Source: Candidatus Iainarchaeum sp.
Lineage (GTDB): Archaea; Iainarchaeota; Iainarchaeia; Iainarchaeales; DTGL01
Assembly (NCBI GenBank): GCA_021161055.1
Contig: JAGHBI010000003.1
Span: forward strand, 1-7,620
Reading direction: 5' to 3'
DNA length: 7,620 nucleotides
Part shown: positions 1 to 3,459 of the stretch, piece by piece
How the letters are laid out: each line of letters opens with the position of its first letter
How positions within the stretch are numbered: the first letter of the stretch is position 1
The notes under the pieces: model-generated
The model's input: the letters and a program-made list of their open reading frames with translations, nothing else
Told to the model about the DNA's origin: nothing
The model's database searches: none
Program-made: the position numbers and the translations under genes

Positions 1-54
1 AAGGAAAATAAAAGCATTAAAACCTTTTTAGGCAAATTTTAATAGAAAGGTTGT

Positions 55-127
55 GCCAGAGTAGCTCAGCGGTTAGAGCGTTCGACTCATAATCGAGAGG
101 TCCCGGGTTCGAATCCCGGCTCTGGCA
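55..127 (+). tRNA. Elongator tRNA-Met (anticodon CAU)
   Basis: A complete cloverleaf can be drawn. The acceptor stem is GCCAGAG (55-61) with CTCTGGC (120-126), and the discriminator A is at 127. The D stem is 64-67/76-79 and the anticodon stem 81-85/93-97, with loop CTCATAA placing CAT at 88-90. The variable loop has five bases, and the T stem is 103-107/115-119 with loop TTCGAAT. No CCA is encoded and there is no intron. The GCC...GGC acceptor and overall sequence resemble archaeal elongator tRNA-Met rather than the initiator, which carries consecutive G-C pairs in its anticodon stem. A CAU tRNA-Ile cannot be formally excluded. A T-rich box at 25-31 lies at a suitable distance to be its TATA element. 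The 3' end appears to be the integration target of the downstream element. Confidence 0.96.
117..127 (+). other. Candidate attL (tRNA 3' end)
   Basis: CGGCTCTGGCA is the last part of the tRNA T stem and 3' acceptor strand plus the discriminator. It is identical to 7494-7504. In integrations of this kind the element supplies a new 3' end that keeps the tRNA functional. Upstream similarity is limited to GAAT displaced by one base, so the core is short. Confidence 0.5.
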
Positions 128-143
128 AAACTTCCTCTGGTTT

Positions 144-185
144 AATGCCTGCCACAATATTTAAAAGGAAAAGAAGGCAGGCATT
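144..185 (+). promoter_or_regulatory. Integrase promoter between 10-bp inverted repeats
   Basis: AATGCCTGCC (144-153) is the exact reverse complement of GGCAGGCATT (176-185). The 22-bp spacer contains a TATA-like box ATTTAAAA (about 159-166), followed by a purine-rich stretch. Transcription would start about 25 bases further on, close to the ATG at 191, and there is no Shine-Dalgarno site, so a leaderless mRNA is likely. The palindrome would then be a DNA site, either an operator or integrase arm sites, and not an RNA hairpin. Confidence 0.6.
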
Positions 186-190
186 TTGAT

Positions 191-1384
191 ATGAAAGACC
201 CAATTTATCATTTGGATAAGAAATTAGAAAACAAAATCAAGAGGCTAAAGAAAGATGGCTCAAAGAACTCAAGGCTGATTTTGGAGTTTGTAAACTATGG
301 AAAAGCAAACGGCATATCCGATAAGCGATTAATGCGTTATATCGCAGATTTGAGCCTCTTAAATAAGCTGCTCAAAAAGGGCTTCGATAAAGCGGATAGG
401 AAGGACCTGGAAAGGGTTATGGCTGAGGTAGAAAGTAAGGGGTATTCTCCCTGGAGTGTTGTAACATTCAAAAGTGTTGTTCGCTCATTTTATAGATGGC
501 TATTAAAGGATGAAAAGAAATACAACAAAATTGTGGGATGGATTAAGCCGAAGCTTAAGAGGCATCAAAAAAAGCTGCCCAGCGATTTGCTGCAACCAGA
601 GGATATTAAGAAGCTGATAGAAAGCGCATTGAATGAGAGAGATAAAGCATTTGTGAGCCTTCTCTATGAAAGTGGCGCGAGGATTTCAGAGATACTAAGC
701 CTGAGAATTGAACACATCCGCTTTGACGATCTGGGCGCAATTATCAACATTCCAGCTGGCAAGACAGGTGCCAGGAGAATTCGATGCGTTGAGAGCGTTC
801 CATACTTAAAGCGATGGCTGAACAGGCATCCGCTAAAAGATGAACCTAAGGCGCCATTGTTCTGCATGCTGTTATCTCCCAAAGACCCCTTAGATTATGC
901 AAATGCTCGTGCGTTGTTAAAGAGGCTTGCAAGGCGAGCTGGCTTAAAGAAGCGCATTCACGCTCACCTGTTCAGGCATAGCAGAGCAAGCTACCTCGCA
1001 CAATATTTGACAGAGGCGCAGATGAAAGAATACTTTGGTTGGGTTCAGGGCAGCAAAATGGCGAGCTGCTACATTCACCTTTCAGGCAAGCAGGTAGATG
1101 ACGCCATTCTGCGCATTTATGGTAAGGCGAAAGAAGATAAGAGAGAAGAACGCTCTGCATTAGCTCCGAGAATATGCCCGCGCTGCGGAGAAGAAAATGC
1201 TGCTACCAATGGATTCTGCGAAAGGTGTGGCGCTGCGTTAACGCTTGAGCTTGCCTTGCAGCAGCAGGAGAATATTGAATTGTTTTTGAGGAGTGCCGTA
1301 AAGGCTGCTCTTGAGAAAGAAGAAGTAAGGGAAAGTATTAAAGAAATGATAAAGCAGGAATTAAAACTTAGCAAAACAAAATGA
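191..1384 (+). CDS. Tyrosine recombinase/integrase with C-terminal zinc ribbon
   Basis: This is a site-specific recombinase of the lambda-integrase/Xer superfamily, 397 residues, expected to cut and join DNA through a covalent phosphotyrosine. The N-terminal half (about 20-110) looks like a SAM-like core-binding domain (SVVTFKSVVRSFYRWLL). The catalytic half shows R164 in SGARISE, K191 in AGKTGARR, H259 and R262 in HLFRH, W284 in the second-histidine position (FGWVQGS) and the nucleophile Y294 in ASCYIHLS. A CxxC-x10-CxxC zinc ribbon follows (C329, C332, C343, C346), then a charged helical tail. That tail is uncommon in plain Xer proteins and may mediate DNA or protein contacts. It lies 63 bases from the tRNA and points away from it, consistent with being the element's own integrase. 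The start is chosen by the TATA spacing (leaderless). The catalytic set is complete, so it is probably active. Confidence 0.95.
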   Translation: MKDPIYHLDKKLENKIKRLKKDGSKNSRLILEFVNYGKANGISDKRLMRYIADLSLLNKLLKKGFDKADRKDLERVMAEVESKGYSPWSVVTFKSVVRSFYRWLLKDEKKYNKIVGWIKPKLKRHQKKLPSDLLQPEDIKKLIESALNERDKAFVSLLYESGARISEILSLRIEHIRFDDLGAIINIPAGKTGARRIRCVESVPYLKRWLNRHPLKDEPKAPLFCMLLSPKDPLDYANARALLKRLARRAGLKKRIHAHLFRHSRASYLAQYLTEAQMKEYFGWVQGSKMASCYIHLSGKQVDDAILRIYGKAKEDKREERSALAPRICPRCGEENAATNGFCERCGAALTLELALQQQENIELFLRSAVKAALEKEEVRESIKEMIKQELKLSKTK

Positions 1385-1396
1385 GAGTGAGGTATA

Positions 1397-1497
1397 ATGT
1401 TTTTAAGTAAAAGAATAATAAAATATTATTAAGCGACTGCTAGTGACTGCGCTCTGCGTTTCTCTTCTTGCCATTATCACCTCTGGCCTGTCAAAGT
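1397..1497 (+). pseudogene. Possible frameshifted small membrane peptide
   Basis: An ATG at 1397 preceded by a GTGAGGT Shine-Dalgarno-like site opens an 11-codon frame ending at a TAA at 1430-1432. Shifting by one base near 1429-1430 gives a continuation rich in Leu, Val and Ala (KRLLVTALCVSLLAIITSG) that ends at TGA 1495-1497. Together they would resemble a short signal-anchor protein with a basic N-terminus. The frames do not join without a change, and the distal part overlaps the minus-strand gene remnant at 1486-1536, so this may be chance. I give it low weight. Confidence 0.15.
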
Positions 1498-1536
1498 GAG
1501 CAAGGAGCCCACGATTATATCCATTACTCCTGCCGT
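1486..1536 (-). pseudogene. Degraded N-terminus of a paralogue of the 64-residue membrane protein
   Basis: Read on the minus strand from 1536, these 17 codons give T-A-G-V-M-D-I-I-V-G-S-L-L-T-L-T-G. The plus-strand gene at 1566 begins M-A-G-V-M-D-V-I-V-G-S-L-L-T-L-I-G. Fourteen of 17 residues agree, and the bases differ at 12 of 17 third codon positions but at only four other positions. That pattern indicates two long-diverged coding copies, not a recent or random inverted repeat. This copy is now broken: the start codon is ACG, no Shine-Dalgarno site precedes it on its own strand, and similarity stops after the glycine, with TGA two codons later. I infer a dead or truncated paralogue oriented head to head with the intact gene, 29 bases away. 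Confidence 0.65.
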
Positions 1537-1597
1537 GTTGTTTACTGAAAAGGAGGTAAAAAAAAATGGCCGGTGTAATGGACGTCATAGTGGGCTC
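1505..1597 (+). promoter_or_regulatory. Hairpin over the membrane-protein start codon
   Basis: Bases 1505-1543 can pair with 1559-1597 in register: 32 of 39 positions pair, two of them G-U. Perfect blocks are GAGCCCAC/GTGGGCTC and CCATTAC/GTAATGG. The 15-base loop (1544-1558) displays the GGAGGT ribosome-binding site, while the AUG at 1566 is paired. The structure follows from the inverted gene remnant and may or may not be used for regulation. It forms only if transcription starts upstream of 1505, for example from an AT-rich box near 1420-1430 or by read-through from the integrase. Confidence 0.45.
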
Positions 1598-1760
1598 ACT
1601 ACTGACCTTAATTGGGTTGGTAGTCTGGACGCACGTATACAATGCCCTGAATACAGAGATGCTCGGTTCCAGCGTTACGGCGCTTATTGCGCTTATACCG
1701 CTGTTAGTGGCCGCAGGATTCCTCATAAGAGGATTCCTGGGAATGTTCAGCGGGCAGTAA
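1566..1760 (+). CDS. Small two-helix membrane protein
   Basis: The product is 64 residues with two hydrophobic segments, about 6-25 (VIVGSLLTLIGLVVW...) and 37-60 (VTALIALIPLLVAAGFLIRG). They are joined by a short polar turn (NALNTEMLGS) and there is no cleavable signal sequence. The start is fixed by a strong GGAGGT site at 1552-1557. I do not recognise the family. Short proteins with two hydrophobic helices are typical of major coat proteins of spindle-shaped archaeal viruses and of other archaeal viral or plasmid membrane proteins, so a structural role is possible but unproven. A decayed inverted copy of its first 17 codons lies just upstream, suggesting the element once had at least two such genes. 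The start codon lies in the stem of a predicted mRNA hairpin. Confidence 0.8.
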   Translation: MAGVMDVIVGSLLTLIGLVVWTHVYNALNTEMLGSSVTALIALIPLLVAAGFLIRGFLGMFSGQ

Positions 1761-1761
1761 A

Positions 1762-1929
1762 AGCAGTATGCTAAAGGCTATGAGCCCTTTGCTGGGCTGA
1801 AAGAGGCTCAGCCTCTCTGCGATGAAACACTGCTGAGCTGAAAACGCAAGGCAGTGCAGGAGGGAGAGAAAAAAACTAATTCTTTGCTGTCTTGCACACT
1901 ACACCCTTTGGTTTGTTCGCTTTTCAGCT
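1762..1929 (+). ncRNA. Possible structured RNA or structured 3' UTR
   Basis: No plausible gene is seen on the plus strand between 1761 and 1929, but pairing is dense. AGCAGT (1762-1767) pairs with ACTGCT (1829-1834), enclosing AGCCC/GGGCT (1783-1787/1794-1798) and AGAGGC/GCCTCT (1802-1807/1811-1816). A second domain pairs AGCTGAAAA (1836-1844) with TTTTCAGCT (1921-1929), enclosing GCAAGGCAG (1846-1854) with CTGTCTTGC (1887-1895, one G-U). The stretch is clearly more GC-rich than the DNA to its right. It directly follows the membrane-protein stop codon, so it could be that gene's 3' UTR, a separate small RNA, or DNA palindromes near the origin. Assigned by eye, without a folding program. Confidence 0.35.
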
Positions 1930-2139
1930 ACATTCAGCGAAAATAAGGTGTTTTTTCTTATTTGAAATTTCAAATTTCCACCTAATTGTAATTAATTTAA
2001 ATATAGGTTTTGATTTCACACACTTTTCACTTACAAAATAAATTGAATCTTGTGTTTTGATTTTTTGTTTTTCCTCATCCTCTTTAAGATATAATAGAGT
2101 ATAGAATTCACACACACTTTTTACAAAAAAAGCGAGCAC
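1924..2139 (-). CDS. Possible last gene of the operon, unknown
   Basis: A 71-residue frame with a GTG start lies three bases after the stop of the preceding operon gene. It is unbroken through very AT-rich DNA where stops should be frequent, and the product is K/E/I-rich with no obvious domain. Against it, its base composition is unlike the neighbours, there is no good Shine-Dalgarno site, and it overlaps repeats and palindromes typical of non-coding DNA. If real, it would be a small soluble charged protein. Confidence 0.3.
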   Translation of the reverse strand: MLAFFVKSVCEFYTLLYLKEDEEKQKIKTQDSIYFVSEKCVKSKPIFKLITIRWKFEISNKKKHLIFAECS

Positions 2140-2140
2140 A
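1930..2140. other. AT-rich region with palindrome and direct repeats; candidate origin
   Basis: This is the most AT-rich stretch of the window. It contains a perfect 16-bp palindrome ATTTGAAATTTCAAAT (1960-1975) and an inverted repeat AAATAAG/CTTATTT (1941-1947/1957-1963). An imperfect direct repeat begins TTCACACAC and ends ACAAAA (2015-2038 and 2107-2128). Such features are common at plasmid origins, and the element encodes its own replication protein, so an origin here is plausible. The same bases hold a continuous minus-strand frame, listed separately, so the two readings compete. Confidence 0.3.
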
Positions 2141-2142
2141 AA

Positions 2143-2430
2143 TTATTCATCTTCCTCGGGCTCATAAACAAGAAGCGCAAGATAACTTCTGAAAAAATCG
2201 GTTGTGAGCATGTCAATCCTATCGAGCAAATAACCTTGAGCAAGCGAGCGATTAATCTTTCTCTCAAGCTCTTTTACATCAGCAGCTTCAACAATGCGAA
2301 TGTGAGGCTGAGGCCTCAGCTTAGAAGCCAAGACCTGCAGCCTCTTCTTTTTCAGATGCGACAGGCGAGATTCTCTGCTCACTTTAAAGGCTGGTTGGGG
2401 CTTTTTTATAAGCATCTTTCTTGTGTTCAT
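2143..2430 (-). CDS. Small protein with DUF4177-like C-terminal half
   Basis: The product is 95 residues. The N-terminal 40 are strongly basic (several KKK/KR clusters) and could bind nucleic acid. From about 44 there is a strand (IRIVEA), a helix (VKELERKINRSLAQGYLLD) and two strands (RIDMLTTDFF, SYLALLVYE), then an acidic tail. This helix-'GY/GW'-strand-strand pattern resembles DUF4177-type small domains; the resemblance is weak and is my inference. The ATG follows directly on the TGA of the upstream gene, with AGGTG seven bases before it, so translation is probably coupled. Confidence 0.8.
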   Translation of the reverse strand: MNTRKMLIKKPQPAFKVSRESRLSHLKKKRLQVLASKLRPQPHIRIVEAADVKELERKINRSLAQGYLLDRIDMLTTDFFRSYLALLVYEPEEDE

Positions 2431-2715
2431 TCAGCAGCACCTGGCAAGTGCAACACGTGCACATTTCTTGCTTTCCAGCTCTGCGATTCTATTCCGCAAC
2501 CTTTCACACTTTGAAGTAAAACTGCGCAGGTTGTTGGAAAGCTCTCTCTGGCTTTCGCAGTCAAGGAAATGCAAAGCAACGTTGTGCAGCTCAGCGAACT
2601 CTCTGCTCAGCTTGCTTGCCCCGCCCTTTTCCATAGCAAGGGCATAAAGCCTGCTTATCGTTGCTTTCGAATGCAAAAAGGCTCTGTTTTTATCCTCCTG
2701 CCTTATTCCTTCCAT
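2431..2715 (-). CDS. Helical/coiled-coil protein, unknown
   Basis: The product is 94 residues and almost entirely helical in composition. A likely coiled coil occupies about 52-85 (REL..NLRSF..KCERLRNRIAELE), followed by a cysteine-containing tail (KKCARVALARCC). I recognise no family. The start is supported by GGAGGT six bases before the ATG. It overlaps the end of the TBP-like gene by 13 bases, pointing to coupled expression and to a partner role with operon products rather than an independent enzyme. Confidence 0.8.
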   Translation of the reverse strand: MEGIRQEDKNRAFLHSKATISRLYALAMEKGGASKLSREFAELHNVALHFLDCESQRELSNNLRSFTSKCERLRNRIAELESKKCARVALARCC

Positions 2716-2978
2716 CCTTCCACCTCCGTTTTAATCAAATTGAGTATTTTGTGAAAATTGCCGGGCAACTGTGTGCCTTTATGTGTTATGCACAGCGTGC
2801 CATTTGGGAATATTTTTGTTGTGAATCCATTGCCTCGTGCTATCAAATAGCGGTCATTTCCTTCAGCATAGCAAAAAATGTTGTGCTTGTTCAGCACAGC
2901 TTGCAATTTGAATAAATCAATACGGCGATTTATCCTAATGAAACGTGAGCACCAAACTTTTTTTGCTTTCAAGAACAT
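2703..2978 (-). CDS. Single-lobe TATA-binding-protein-like protein
   Basis: The product is 91 residues. Its order resembles one repeat of TBP: an early strand (SRFIRINRR), helix (IDLFKLQAVLNKH), strands (NIFCYAEGN, RYLIARG), then FTTKIFPNGTLCITHKGT followed by a helix (FHKILNLIKTEV). The 'IF-x-x-G-x-L-x-IT' stretch matches the TBP pattern of a hydrophobic pair, small turn and strand before the last helix. TBP has two such lobes and this protein has one, so it would need to dimerise or act differently. The fold call is inferred from pattern alone. I chose the ATG at 2978, which shares its A with the upstream TGA; a GTG nine bases earlier is an alternative. Confidence 0.75.
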   Translation of the reverse strand: MFLKAKKVWCSRFIRINRRIDLFKLQAVLNKHNIFCYAEGNDRYLIARGNGFTTKIFPNGTLCITHKGTQLPGNFHKILNLIKTEVEGWKE

Positions 2979-3253
2979 CACCTGCACAATTTCATTACCA
3001 TTCTAGTTCTTTGCATCTTCTGCCAGCGCATTCTCTTCTTTATTTCCTCCCAAAGCTCTGCTCTTGTTAATCCCAGCTGCTTTAGTTCTTGTTCATCAAA
3101 TTCTCGAACATAGTATGTTCGTGAGCAACAATGCGCTATTCTATATCCAGCCATCGGGCCATGCCTGTGCACTCCTGCGCAATAGGGACAAATCACGTAA
3201 AGCGAGCCATTGTGCACAAGCCCAGGTGCAATAGGAATTTGTTCATGCTTCAC
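2978..3253 (-). CDS. Small zinc-binding protein, CPYC/HxHG/AHC type
   Basis: The product is 91 residues. Likely metal ligands are C22 and C25 (ICPYC), H29 and H31 (VHRHG), and H41 with C42/C43 (YRIAHCC), followed by YYVREFDEQ and a basic helical C-terminus. The spacing CPxC...HxHG...GxRxAHC...YxV is one I associate with small uncharacterised zinc proteins of bacterial phages, especially of actinobacteria, which would make this an archaeal relative. The role is unknown. The GTG start overlaps the TGA of the previous gene (GTGA), with GAGGTG upstream as ribosome-binding site. Confidence 0.85.
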   Translation of the reverse strand: MKHEQIPIAPGLVHNGSLYVICPYCAGVHRHGPMAGYRIAHCCSRTYYVREFDEQELKQLGLTRAELWEEIKKRMRWQKMQRTRMVMKLCR

Positions 3254-3459
3254 TTAACCACCTCACAAGCCTTTACTAGATCTTCCGACAGATAAGCATC
3301 CCAGTGATAGCCAAAGAGCTGAGCACAACGTGGGCATAATTTTATACCTCGCCTAGGAATGCAGAGGAGCTCAAAGTGAAATGTGTTGCAATTGCTACAG
3401 CGCTTAGCCTTCGGCCAGAAATTTTTAATGTAAATCCACTCCTGCCTTTCACGCTTCAT
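3250..3459 (-). CDS. Small zinc-ribbon protein
   Basis: The product is 69 residues with CxxC at C21/C24 (RCSNCNTFHF) and CxxC at C42/C45 (LCPRC), separated by 17 residues: a typical zinc ribbon. H28 and C33 are further possible ligands. The N-terminus is basic and aromatic (MKRERQEWIYIKNFW), compatible with nucleic-acid binding. It overlaps the end of the replication gene by 11 bases and the next zinc protein by four, so the three are likely made together. No specific function can be assigned. Confidence 0.85.
   Translation of the reverse strand: MKRERQEWIYIKNFWPKAKRCSNCNTFHFELLCIPRRGIKLCPRCAQLFGYHWDAYLSEDLVKACEVVK

Noticed and set aside
55..127. tRNA-Ile (CAU) or initiator tRNA-Met
   Set aside because: The acceptor stem and overall sequence follow archaeal elongator tRNA-Met, and the anticodon stem lacks the initiator's run of G-C pairs.
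1403..1726. Long minus-strand frame antisense to the membrane-protein gene
   Set aside because: It is in a different frame from the paralogue remnant, and the 64-residue gene has a strong SD and hydrophobic design. The frame is a shadow.
1496..1774. Plus-strand frame of 92 codons overlapping the membrane-protein gene
   Set aside because: It lacks its own ribosome-binding site and runs out of frame through a well-supported gene and the inverted repeat.
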